Assembly: GCA_013397435.1 (NCBI GenBank)
Contig: VZRG01000862.1
Location: forward strand, 186,001 to 250,000
From: Erythrocercus mccallii
Taxonomy: Eukaryota > Chordata > Aves > Passeriformes > Dicruridae
Reading direction: 5' to 3'
DNA: 64,000 nucleotides
The translations under genes and the position numbers were made by a program. Every line of letters starts with the position of its first letter. The first letter of the stretch is position 1. Below are positions 48,701 to 60,323 of this stretch, one piece after another. A model generated the notes under the pieces. That model was not told where the DNA came from. It made no database searches and worked only from the letters and a program-made list of their open reading frames with translations.

Positions 48701-51700
48701 CCTTCCTTTTGCCATTAATATATTTGTAAAAACATTTTTTATTATCCTTTACAAAAGTTGCCAAATTAAGTTCGAACTGAGCTTTGGCCTCTCTAAATTT
48801 TTTCCTACATGCCCCAGCAACTCCCTTAAATACTTCCTGAGAGACCTGAACCTCCTTCCAAAGACGATATATCCTCTTTTTATTCCTAAGTTCCTTCAAA
48901 ACCTCATTGCCCATCCAGGCTGGACGTTTGCCTCATCAAGGTGGAGAAGATTTTTCCAACCAACTGAGACACCCCAGCCAGACATCACAGGACACTTCTC
49001 ACGTAGCTCTACTCATACCTTTCTTCTGATGCTTATATATTTCCAGCTGCCTTTGCTGCTGCAGTCTCAGGGTGTTGATTATGGCAACAGTTAGTCGGAG
49101 AGCTTCTCTGGGATAACCGTGGGAGCGCAGTGCATCCACCCGAGCACAAGCTGTTGGGACATGTTCTGCAAGGCAAGGAACAGAGGGCATGGCTGAACCA
49201 GGGGAGCACAGGCATTGACAGGATGGAACTCATGGGGCATCTTTTACTCATGTTCCCCACACCTGAGCTTAACTTCTGCTTCCTGTCTTGAATTCATTCC
49301 TTTCTCCCTGCTCCTGGAAAGGATGCCTACCAGGAATACTAACAGGACTCCTGCCACATTCAACCCACAGCAGCCACGTCAATACCTAAATCCCCACCTC
49401 CGCAAAGCTTATCTAATGGAAGCATTTCCAATACACCATTGCTGCAATACAACAGCTCCAACAACGGCTGTTACAACCCTGCCGCTCATTTCTCCTAAAA
49501 TCTGCATGGCTTATCTCGATTTCTCTCACTGCTCTCATGGCACAGGTGATGATACACAGGCTGAGGCTGGACATCCAGCACTGTGCTGGGGGCACTGGCA
49601 GACTTGGGGTGATGCTTCGAACTGACTCCTTAACACTTCCATGGAGCGAGCTCTGCAGACATTCTGTCTCCTCTGCAGTTCTCCTACCTGGTGTTTTATT
49701 ATTAGGAACAGTTGCACGAAACCCCCTCCCAAGACTCACAGTTGCTTAGGAATTCATCTGCTCCTGCTGCTTATTGCTCACCTGAAATCACAAGCAACTG
49801 TGGAGAGGATTATGACTGAGTGAGAAATTAGCAGGAGCAGATGACATGACATGCTGCATAACAAGCAGCAAAAATCCCATTTTCTTTCAAAATGTCCTAC
49901 CAAGGAGAGAAAAAAACCCAGGCAAACACAGACGATCTGAAGTTATCATAGAGGGATAATTTCTATTCCTGGAAGAGTTCAGAAAGCTCTGGAAATGCAG
50001 ACAACCACCTCCACAAATGGGGTATCCACATCCCAAAGGTCACCCACAAGGAATACATGAGGAAGAGATTTCAGAACAAACACATCTGTAAAAGAGATTC
50101 TTGTTGCTCCTTCTGTTCATTTGCTAAATAGATGAAATATTCATCTTCTCACTGAATTCATCACTGGAAGTTGCTGACAAATCACCCTCCTCTCCTAGCA
50201 CCGAGTCCCTGAAGAGGTGCCGAGAAAGCAAAAGCGCAAAACCCAAAAATCATGGCAAATACATCAGAAAAATAACATGCACCAACCCGCTGGGGAAAAG
50301 GGCTCACCAGAACCCAGATTAGGCTCAGGACAGAGGAGCTGTGGCCACCACATCCTTTCTAGGTGGAGTCCATGGATGCACTAACCTATCACTGCTGCCT
50401 GTGGCTGTGTGGGAAGGAGACCTCCTGCCTGTAGCTGCCCAGAACTCTTCCCAAAGCAGAAATATCCTCTCCTGCTCCAGCTAAGATATATCAACAGCCT
50501 ACATATGAGCCCTTAACAGCATTAACAGCAACTTAGTGCTCCCTACTCCAAAAACTACATCTCTAGACAACTTTAAATATTCTCTTTCCTGGTGGCAGAC
50601 CCCAGGACCCCAGCTTCTGGACAACAGTGCAATGTTTGACCTGTTGTGTGTTCATATATTCAACTCTTGGACTGTAGGGGATAAGTAATCCCCCTTCCTA
50701 GAGGTGGGTGGGAACCTGTGTCTCGCATTTTGGGGTCTGTCTTAGGGCTGACAGCCACACTAGGTTCCCACCCAAGCCCTTCATATCACCTGTTCTCTTC
50801 CCAGACAAGGAGCTGTCATGGTCATGTCAAGGAGCCTGCCCAGGGTCATGACTTTGCAGGAAAGAATTTGTGTAGCTTGAGGTGCTTGGGCTAAAAGTCT
50901 ACAACACAGGAGGCCTCTGGGCTTGCCTGGCCCAGTATACCTTAAGCTCCCACGAGGCTTAATTGTACTGACTGCTAATTGCCTTTAAGGGAAGACTAAC
51001 AAGAAGGTGAGAGCAGGAAAGAGAAAATCCAGAGGATACAGCTATGCTTTGCAGTCAATTTTCAAGAGACTTTAAGTGTCCAGACCCCATGTACTGGAAA
51101 CAGCGAGAGGTTGCTCTGGGGACAGCTAAACACTGGCAGGATGCAAAGGGACATGATGAGCTTGGTCTAAACTGCCCAAGAGAAGCCGAGACTGTAAATA
51201 CGTGGCAATTGCTCTAAGGACTGTGTCTGGGGTGTAGGTAGGCATTGAATTCTTCTGCTCCTCCCACTCCTCAAGCTAAGGGCCAGGGTAGCAATTTCAG
51301 CCTAGGATGCAGAAACTTGCAAGGACCTGGGGTAGCCTCAGGTGACTCCACCAACAACCTGACCCACAGAGGCCATGAGAGGGGCTGCTGGTTTGGATGC
51401 TCACCCAGCCACAGTGGCTGTCCCTGGGAGTTGAAGAGGAGGCTCTCGCCCTCCCGCTGGTAGGAGGGGGACACGTAGAAGTCACTGCTGATGATGCGCT
51501 GCAGGTGGCTGTCCTGCCAGTGGAGGTCACAGCCCTCAATTGCCCGGGTGAACACAGTTCGTCTGGGCCTGGCCAGTGAGTCTGCAAAGAGAAAAAAACA
51601 TCAGTGCCCTGGTGGGGCAGAGGCAGCCTGTTCCTCCTCCCACACATGACCTCCCTGGGCAGAGCTCTGCCTTTACAATGGGAGCAAAACCTGGTCTCAC

Positions 51701-54700
51701 TCCAGTAATTTCCAAGATGGGCACGGGCTCTGGCTTTGGATGCTTCCACTGCCTACCCAATCTCTGAGGGAGACTAATGTCTGCTCAGACAGCATTGCTA
51801 AGTAACTTGCTACAATAGCTGACTTGGTCCGAGAGGTGAGAAAAGAGGGCAGGGACCACTCACTCTTTGCTTTGTGACTACAATCCACTGTCACACACAA
51901 GGCTGACACCTTGAAACCTGGCAGTGCATTCCCTCCCCTGTGACACTGAGCATGCAGGCAGCTGCCCCAGGGTCAGGATTGGGCTTCCTCAGCATTACTG
52001 CCCTGCAAGCACCATGAGCTCTCCTCCTCCGCTCCAACACAAAGTCTCAGCTTCAGTGAACTGCAGCTTCTTAGATCAGCAGTACATGAAGGGAACCACA
52101 AAGGGAACCACATGAGTGTTGTCCCATCTGCCTCTGGGTGATGGGGGGGAACCATCACCCTGCAGCAACCTCTGTGGGCGGTGTGAGAAGGCTGAAGGGA
52201 GCAGACAGCATTGTCTGAAACCCCACTGCTGCCCTGTACTGGAGATCTACACTCCTCTTCAGAACTGCTCTGTAAGTTCATGGGCATTTCTGAAACTACC
52301 AAATGCTGGATTAGCATTTCACCCCATCCAGACCAATCAAGACAAGTGGTTTGTTATGAGGAAAAAACCAGCCTGGAGCAATCCCACTATCACTCCAGCC
52401 ACACTGGTTCATGAAGGCCAACACAGCTGCAAAATGGGAAGCCCTAAAGGGGGTGCAGTGCTCCATATTAGGTCCTGCAACTCGCAAGAGGGGCCAAGTT
52501 AAAAGCATTCAAGGGTGGAAAACAAAAGGCACTGTTCAAAGCTGATTCAGGGAGGCTGGGTAAACATGCTCCGGAAACGATGGCAACAAGCAATTAGCTG
52601 GAATGCTGCAGGCACCCTGAGGTGGAGAGAAATTAAACAGGTGTTTGTATGTTGAGAACCAAGCCTGCTCACTTTATCAGGAAGGATTTCAAGAATCAGC
52701 TGTTCTTCAGTAATAAAAGAGGCTGTCAACAATCTGGAGCAGTATTTGCATATGCACAAACATGAACCCCAGGACACCTCCAGGATCCGAGCTGCTTTCA
52801 GTCCCCTTCTTGAAAAGGCAGGAGCACGCACAGGGAGAAGGGGACATCCCTGGCATGTGCTTTGGGAACTCCCTGCAGGTCTAAAAAAAGTGACCTGTTC
52901 AGCCCTAGCAACCTTCCCCAAATGCCAGAGCAAATCCTTGGGAGAGCTGGGGACACCAGGGGGGTAGTCCTGGGGCTGGCGCAGGACATGGAGCAAGGCC
53001 AGTTTTAAATTAAGCTGTTCCCTGAGGAAGAGCATAGGGAGGCTGGGCATGCAGTCCTGGCCATGGCTGGGCTGGTTGGCAGGACAGCCACGCTCCCAAA
53101 CTGCTGCTGAGGGATGAATCCCCCCCAGGAGAATGAAGCGGCTGCTGTCCCCCTCTCCTCTACCCACTCTGGCCACACATAATAGACCAGCGAGCAATTC
53201 CAGTGCAGCAGACAGGCATGTGAAGAGCAGTAACTTTCAATTAATGTCTACTTCAGGCAAAAGGAAGGAGAAAGAATACTTAAATTTAAAGGGATCAAAT
53301 GCTTTGTCAGTGGTTGAGAAACTATTTTAGTACTAAGGAACAACCCCTCAACTACACTGCTCTGTCTGTCCTCTGCACTTGAACTGCGTTAACATTCCTG
53401 CCTAATGACTTCCCTACCACCTGAATCACAGCCTTTAAGTGAGGCTTAAGGGCTGGGAAACCGGCTCTGCACCATCTCTAGCTCCCCACTCTCACATCAC
53501 TTAGGACTTCTGAGCTCAGCTCTGCTCTGTTGCAAGCAGTACTGTTTTCCTGTATTACCCCATGCACAAACCTGCAAAGACTGTAGATCTAAACTCCCCC
53601 AAAGTCAAATTGCTTTAACAGTCTCTAAACTCAAAACATGGGCAATTTTACCCTGTAGCAAAGCAGCAAACATTTATATATAAAACCAGAGGCTGTGAAA
53701 ACAAATATTTTGTATTCCTATGACTTGCAGATACATCACCAGCAGCTGAAGCGAGTTCTCTCAGCTTTGGAGTGAGTTTTGACCTGGACCCAGCCCCTGT
53801 GGCTGTCAGCTGGATTTCTACTCCCTGCCCAGACTCACCTTGGCTGTGACCGGAGCTCTGCGTAAGCGCGTTAGTGATGTTGGGAAGCTCATTACCATAA
53901 TTGCCATCTTCCAGGGGACAGACGTCCATCTCACCCCACTTTCGAAGCTGCCGGAGCCAGCAGGATTTCTCTTCCAGCTTGCAGTGTGGGTTTAACACCA
54001 CACACACCCACAGTGCCCCTAAACAAAGCCAAGAAATCACAGAGGTGCCACCGCCATGCGTGCAGGGCAAAGCTCTCCGGCCGCTGCGCTCGCCCCGAGA
54101 GCCTGCAAGGTTCCATCGAGGTTTGTAAACTCATTTCAGCATAATGCACAGATCCAGGAGGGGGATTTACACAGCTTTTAAATAAGAAGGAAATTAACTC
54201 TATCCCAGCTGAAACCAGGACAAAGTAAAACTCCTCCATAATGAAGCTAAATTATAATCTCATGAGATGGGGGACAGTGGGGAGGAGGGAAGGAAAGAGC
54301 GGCTGTGTATGAATTTGTGAGTGCTTCTGTCTGCCAGGACAAATCTAGTGTTTGAACTACACATCAAAGCATGCTTAAAAACACCCTGGCAAGCTGCAGC
54401 GTCTGTATCTCCAAAGACTAACCTGATTTTGATCCTACCCACGTTCCAAGTACTTTAAAACCCGCTCTGAATGCTATTTCATCTGCTATTGTTCTTCAGG
54501 CCATTTGCATTCAGCTATTTAAGAAGGAGATTTGGTGTATTTTCTTTCTTTTCTTTTTCTTTTCCAATCCCTAGTAGCTCCCAGCCTGCAGAGGAACCAG
54601 CAAAGGAACCTGGAGCTTGCCCTGATGTCTTGCAGGCAAGAGCTCTCCTTGATTCAAGTCCTTCGGATCTGACAAGCCAAGTTGCTCGCCAGTAGGACAC

Positions 54701-57700
54701 CCACACTGACACCCTCTGGGTCAACCATGGGACCTCACATGATGCTGATGATGCTGTCTGCGGTGTGAGCGGCAAAGCCAGGACCAAGGACATCTGTCAT
54801 CATTAAGATCCAGCTCATCCTTTCATAAGACAGGGTTGATGCTGGTGCTGCTAACTGAGCCTTGCAGACTATTCCAGGTCACTCCCTGCTCCGATAAGGG
54901 CTACAGCAACCTAAGTAAGTGCAAACTCGTGAATTCTTTAGTTAATTCCATTTCTACCCGAATTTCCCTGCAAGGCTGCCAGGATGCAGCATGTTCCCCC
55001 TCCCTTGTGCTTCCCTGAGGGGTGGGATGGCTGTGGGCTGCCACAGCTGCAATGTGAGGTATCCCCAGGGATCCCCTTGGGCTGAACAGTTCCTGCTGCT
55101 GCTCTCTCTGCTCATGTCAAATCCTGTCACACGCGGGACAGCTTAGCTTCCTGAAACGCCTCTCCTTCATGGGCTCAGCAGAAACCTGGAGCACCTTCCT
55201 TCTCCCTGCCTAGCCTACTGCTGTCTCTCATCTCTCCATCACTCCCAGAGCCAAAGTTCCCATTCCGAAGTGACAGCCAGTGGCACGACAACATCACCCA
55301 ACATGCCTCCACTGCACAACAAGGAGATTCCTCCAGAAGCCCAAACCACCTCCCTCCCTGGCTGTGTTTTGAGCAGCAGCTCCCCAGCTGCACAGCCCCG
55401 CCATTGAGCCAAACAGCCCCAAGCAAGGCTGCTGATCCAACAGGAGCCAGAGCAGCTGGTCCCTCTGCTAGACAACGCCAGGCAAACCCAGGCTGAGCAG
55501 CGATGTCCTGGCCCTGGCTCCACTCTGGTGCCTCTCCACTTCTCTGCATTACAGCTGAGTTTTGGTGGTGCTTTTGGGGTGCATGTCCCCAGACCAATCC
55601 TTTGCCAGTTGGAACTCGTAGACATGTCTGGTTCAAAACATTAGTAAGGCATGGAGGCTGTGCATGTCTGGCTCCTTGGAGCCACCTGGCTCGGCAGGAG
55701 AGATGTCACCGTGTCACAACGCAGATGGTGGCAGCAGCATCACATCCAGGAATGGGCACGGGAAAAGCAATTGCAGGCATGAGCATCAGCAAATGTCCAA
55801 AGCAGCCCTTGCCTGGTTCAGCTTAATCTCTGCTCCCAGGAAACCCCACCAATACCTCACTTCTTTTTGATGAACAGGGGGATTAAAATTTTTGAGCTGC
55901 AAGATCAGCAATTAATTAACGTGTAGAAGAGGCACCTCCTTAGGGGCCCATCCTTACCAGAGTAGGTCTATGTCATTCAGTCCCAGGCTCCTGCAGACTC
56001 CACAGGGGATACTTACACATGGCATCTTTGTAAAAATCAGCTCAGTTCCACAACATGAATCTTCCTTAAGGAAGGGGATAGAACTTCCCACCTCCTTGAG
56101 TGGCCATGAGACAAAACCTGCACCCGACTCTGGGTGTTGGGCATGCCCTTCCCATCAGTGCTCATGTCTGTCGTTGCTCTTCTTCACCCACTTTGGGGCT
56201 GCTTGTGTGAAAAGCAGCCTCGGGCAGTTTCAGCTCATGCCTCTGAGGGTGCACACAGCTTGGCTGACAGGCAGTAACAAGGCTTGGTGCTCCAGCTTCA
56301 CCGCCCCCAGGAATGGGATGCACCCGCTGGATTTTTGGCTCCCACAGCTCTGCTAATATGCATTCCTCGGAAGCCTCATGACTTTGCTGCCTATTTTTGA
56401 GAGCCCTCTGAGGCATCCTTTGCATGCCAAAACATTATGCCCCTGGGCTCTCCTGCGGGAAAGAACATGTGGTGGGGAGGTGGGAACCAGAAGGGATGTG
56501 AGATTTGCATCTGTCTTGGTCATGATAATTATCTGGGAGATATAATAGAATGGTTTTCTGAGCCCTGTGGTCAAGTGACATCAGCTGACAGCACAAGTGA
56601 CTCCTGTCCTGAGCCAAAATGCCACACCAGGTCAGACTCCATGTCTCTTCACATGCGGCAGAAACCTTCATCTGAACTTTCTGATAGCAGGAGGTTAAGT
56701 GGGGAACAAAGCAGCAGATCACGATTAAGCTAAGCCTCTAAACAAAAATGCTTTTTGATGACGGGGCTGGATGCAGAGACAGGGGGGTCAGAGCCTTCCC
56801 AGCCCAGTGGTCCTGGCTGCCGGCCCCAGAGAAGACAGGCACTCCGATCCCGCGCCCAAGTTTCCCAACCATCAAAGAAATTCTCCCGTTTCCCACAGGG
56901 TCGCTCCCCGGCTTAATCTGCTGAAATTCCCCACTGTAAACAAGTGGCCGAGATAAATAAACCCGTCTCCAGGCAGATTAAGGTCAGGCTGCACTTCAGC
57001 TGGTTTTTCGTCTATTTTTTGTAATTAGGCTTTAATCGTAAGTACTAATGCGCCAGGGCAAATACTCCCACGCTGCTGAGCTCTCCATCCAGCAGGTCCT
57101 TCCTTTGGCTCCCCAGCAGACGGGGCAATAGAGATTCAGTTGGCAGCACAAGCACAAGCTAACGATCCCGTTTTTATTTTCATTTTCTTTTTTTTATAAC
57201 TCTGAAATCCTGCAAAATCCTTTACATTTTCCCCAGCATAAATCCACAATCTTCTTTAAGGCTGATCTTCTTCCAATCCCATGCAATTCCGTGATGCAGT
57301 CTTTGCTAAAATCGATGATTAATTATTAAACAAATGCCCAAAATAATTTCTAAAAGGCCCCTTTTTTGTTTCTAAGTGGTGGAGGATTGTGGTCTGTGCC
57401 AGGGCTTCCCGTGGCAGCTGGCAACAGGCCCCTCATGCTTTCCATCAGCAGTAATGGTAACACTGGCAGCTTTTGGCATCCATAGCCCACAGGCAGTGGG
57501 ATGTGGTGCTTCCTCTGCCCCATGTGCCCTGGGTACTGTTACCTGCCCAGGCACAGTTTAGGACACCTCTCTGCATTCCTGGAGTTTGTTACTGGTGAAC
57601 ACCCCCAACTCAGAGCAGCTCTGGTCTCTCCGTGCCTCCACACCTCCTTCAGAGATATGCTCTGCTCCTACAGTAAACACTGCCCGAGGCCAAACACAAA

Positions 57701-60323
57701 AGGCTTCCGTAAAATGAGGGAATAATCCCTGCTTTGAGTACAGTCCGTGCCCATCCTGGAGGTGCTTCTTGGAACATCACTGTGTCCTCTACAGGAGCTT
57801 CTCTTCAGCATGGAGATGCCCAGACCCTCACGTGCGACATGCCTACGCCAGGCGAGCAGCTCTGACGTGTGTTGGCTGGCACCACACTTCCCCTGCTGTT
57901 GTGTTGATCCAGCACTGGTAGGGCCCTGACATTCCCCAGCCACTTTGCCATCTGCCAATGGGGACGTGCTGCCGCCTCCTCCCACTCTGCTGACCAAATC
58001 TGTGTGCACCAACCTGGTCCCTGTAGAATTAAGCCAGGACTGAAACCCAACAACTCTCCCCTCGCCTGTGCAGGAAGGGAGGGAGGGAGGGCTCTCGACT
58101 TGGATAGCGACTTGAAAATCTGGCCAAATAATCTGTAATTTTAAGCAAATTGCTTCCTGCGTCCAGGCCTGCCCACACACCCATCCATTCATATATCACC
58201 AATGTGTTTGCTTTCTTCCATGTGGAAATTCTGGCTTCGTGGACTTGGCCACCTCTCCAGGATCCTTGCATATCCAATTGTCTAGCTGCAGCATCCCAAA
58301 ATCCTGGAAATATCTTCTTGGCAAGCAAGAACAGATGAGCTCTCCAGAGCTGGTGCAGTTATTTCCATCCAGGAAATTTCATACAGAAACAAGACATCCC
58401 ACCCCAGCCCAGATCTTGTCTGCATAGTTTGGCCAGGGTTCCCAGCCTCATTTCTGTTTGCACTTGTTGGGCACTTGGTAGGTGGGTATGTGCTTCCCAG
58501 CTGCAGTCTCAGATGTTCCAGATCCCAGACCATCCTAATCTGTCTTCCAGCTCTACCATATCCCTTTGGTGCCAGCCCATCAGCCCTTGCCCTTGCACAG
58601 TATCTTGTACCAGCAGGTTGCAGAGGACCTCAAACTCATTCATCAAACTATGGCTCAGGTCAAACTATTCACCCAAAATCCCATATGTCCAGGGGAGCCC
58701 AGAACTGCAGGGTTAACTTCACCACACAACCCTATTCCCCAAGCCCACGTCATCAAAATGTTTTATTCTAATGATATTACAGTGTCAGCCAGCTGAGCTG
58801 GTGTCTAAGGTGCTTAGCTAGAATTACCCAGAACTGCATTTCCCTCACAGCCAGGCTCTGTGCTGCCCATCCTGCCCCCCTCACCCTGAAAACGTGCACC
58901 ACAGCAGGCAGAATCTGTTAGATGTGATGAGACTTGAGAACCCGCCTTTCCCTCTCTGGATCATGGTTCCTCCAGGAACTTCCACATCCAGGCTACACCC
59001 AGCCCCTGGGGCTCACCAGCTCTGTGTCCTCCCTCCTCACAAAGGCTTTGGGCAGCTCACCAAAAACCAGCCTGCTGGAGCATGGGACCAGCAACACCCT
59101 GCACACCCGTCATCCTTGATCCCTTTGCAGGAGAGGGGCAGGTTTAGGGTTTTGAACTGTGTGGCTTGGGCCTGATCCAGCTGTCTCACAGTGATTCCCC
59201 AGCAGAGGATACAGTAAGGTCCTGGCATGTCTCAGGGTCTCTGTTCCCAAAAAAGAGCCCCACAGGGCCTCTTTAATGATGTCCATTGGCCCAGCAGCCC
59301 AGGTAACTCTGCTCCTCTCTGCAAGGCAATGACCCTTACCCAGCTCATCCCAAAGCTGCCGGCACTTCTCTGTTATGCCCGTCCCCTGCTGCCGCCAGAG
59401 GGAGAGCCGAGGATCAGCCATGAACTGCTCTGTTATCAACGTCAGCATCCTGGCCCCGTTGGAGTCCCTCATGCGCAGCATCTCCCGGACCTGGAAAGGA
59501 CAAAGAGAAAGTCTTGGGTGAGACAAACCATGGCCCCTCAGAGGTGTTTAAGACATGTACCTGGCTGGCAAACCACAGCTCCCTTAGTCTGAGAGTCCAG
59601 ACTGTAAATACGTACATACATACATACATACATACATACATACATACATACATACATACATGTATCTGTGTGTGTATGTGTATAATGTACAGTCACACAT
59701 TATAACCCTCATGCAATGGCTGTGATGAGGCTGATTGGAGCCCAGTTGAGTAGCAGCCACAGCCAGGCTGTGAAGGAAACTGAGATTAAGAACATGAAAG
59801 CAAAGCCCTTCTACAAAGAAAGAGAAAAGCCCACAGGTTGGTGAGATTTTTGGGTTATGGTCCCACCTTCCCTTGGTCTTGGGTAGGCTCTGCAGGGTTG
59901 GCTTTTTCCCCACTGTGCTGAAGGGGAGATGGGGGAATGCCTTTCCTTGCACAGGGATCAGGGCACTCATGGGAGGAAGGGACCTGCTAGGACAGCAGGT
60001 GAGACAATCCAGGCCTGACCCAGAGCCTGGATTACAACCGCCTGCTCCGTGACAGGGCGAGAAGGCACTGGAGCAGAGATTCCCAGCTGTGATGGGCACC
60101 CTGCCAGGGCAGCCAGCGAGTGCCAGCTACGTGACACGCTGAGCAGAGATGGGAGAGAGCAGCCAGCTCCTCACCTTAGCAAACATGGAGTTGAGCTGCT
60201 TCCCCGAGCCGTAGTACCCTCCCTGAGATAGGAACAGCTTCACCTGCTCTCGGACCTGCTCCTCATCCAAGTGCCAGCAGTTCTCGTCATCGATGCTGGC
60301 CCCAGCAGTGGGGTCGGGAGCGC
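38876..60323 (-). CDS. ZSWIM5: ZSWIM5, SWIM zinc-finger protein 5, exons 3-14 (5' part outside window)
   Basis: ZSWIM5 belongs to the ZSWIM4/5/6/8 group, which carries a SWIM zinc finger near the N-terminus and a long helical C-terminal region; its molecular role is poorly known. Exons (5' to 3'): 60175..60323, 59340..59490, 53839..54018, 51405..51581, 49019..49165, 45954..46091, 45229..45489, 44694..44829, 42783..42940, 40548..40711, 40158..40239, 38876..39738. Phases agree at every junction, giving 867 residues before the stop. Recognisable segments are ENCWHLDEEQVREQVKLFL, LITEQFMADPRLSLWRQQG, EHVPTACARVDALRSHGYP, GLGEVIHRESVPMHTFAKYL, LTLCEKDHIAFETAYQIV and KGKKKLMLLVRERFG at the end. Human is about 1185 aa, so about 320 N-terminal residues, including the SWIM finger, lie in exons beyond the right edge. 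Exon numbers assume the human 14-exon structure. ZSWIM6 is similar, but the position beside UROD supports ZSWIM5. Confidence 0.93.
39739..46091 (-). other. ZSWIM5 introns among exons 8-14
   Basis: The non-exonic stretches longer than 300 bp here are 39739-40157, 40240-40547, 40712-42782, 42941-44693, 44830-45228 and 45490-45953. I saw no additional exon, recognisable mobile element or RNA gene in them, apart from short A-rich runs such as about 43214-43238. Confidence 0.6.
46972..48925 (-). mobile_element. CR1 LINE, 2-kb copy with degraded reverse transcriptase, in ZSWIM5 intron
   Basis: Minus-strand CR1 carrying much of ORF2 and the 3' end. Reverse-transcriptase hallmarks are visible in broken frames: LGPDGILPRVMRELADELV, DWKLASVTPIHKKG, VCLDFSKAFDTVPHSTLLEK, GVPQGSVLGPALFNVFI and FADDTKLG (the catalytic aspartate box). 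Further downstream are GIPAWIRNGVASRSREVILP and YLALVRPHLE. The pieces lie in several frames, so the copy is frameshifted and dead. It lacks the endonuclease part, showing the usual 5' truncation. It sits between ZSWIM5 exons 7 and 8; the end points are approximate. Confidence 0.95.
48926..53838 (-). other. ZSWIM5 introns around exons 6 and 7
   Basis: Apart from the exons at 49019-49165 and 51405-51581, nothing was recognised: no further exon, no clear mobile element and no RNA gene. Many short open frames exist on both strands without similarity to known proteins. Confidence 0.55.
54019..59339 (-). other. ZSWIM5 intron between exons 4 and 5
   Basis: A 5.3-kb intron with no recognised exon. 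A stretch near 56890-57330 is rich in TAATTA, ATTAAT and AAATAA words, unlike its surroundings, and could be a regulatory element (see findings). No mobile element was recognised. Confidence 0.55.
59609..59660. repeat. TACA tetranucleotide microsatellite
   Basis: About 12 uninterrupted CATA/TACA units follow GTAAATACG and end before TGTATCTGTG, then a GT-rich tail. It lies in the ZSWIM5 intron between exons 3 and 4, about 120 bp from exon 4. Confidence 0.95.

Noticed and set aside
59613..59660. Tyr/Val/Cys/Met repeat peptide
   Set aside because: It is the translation of the TACA microsatellite, not a protein-coding exon.
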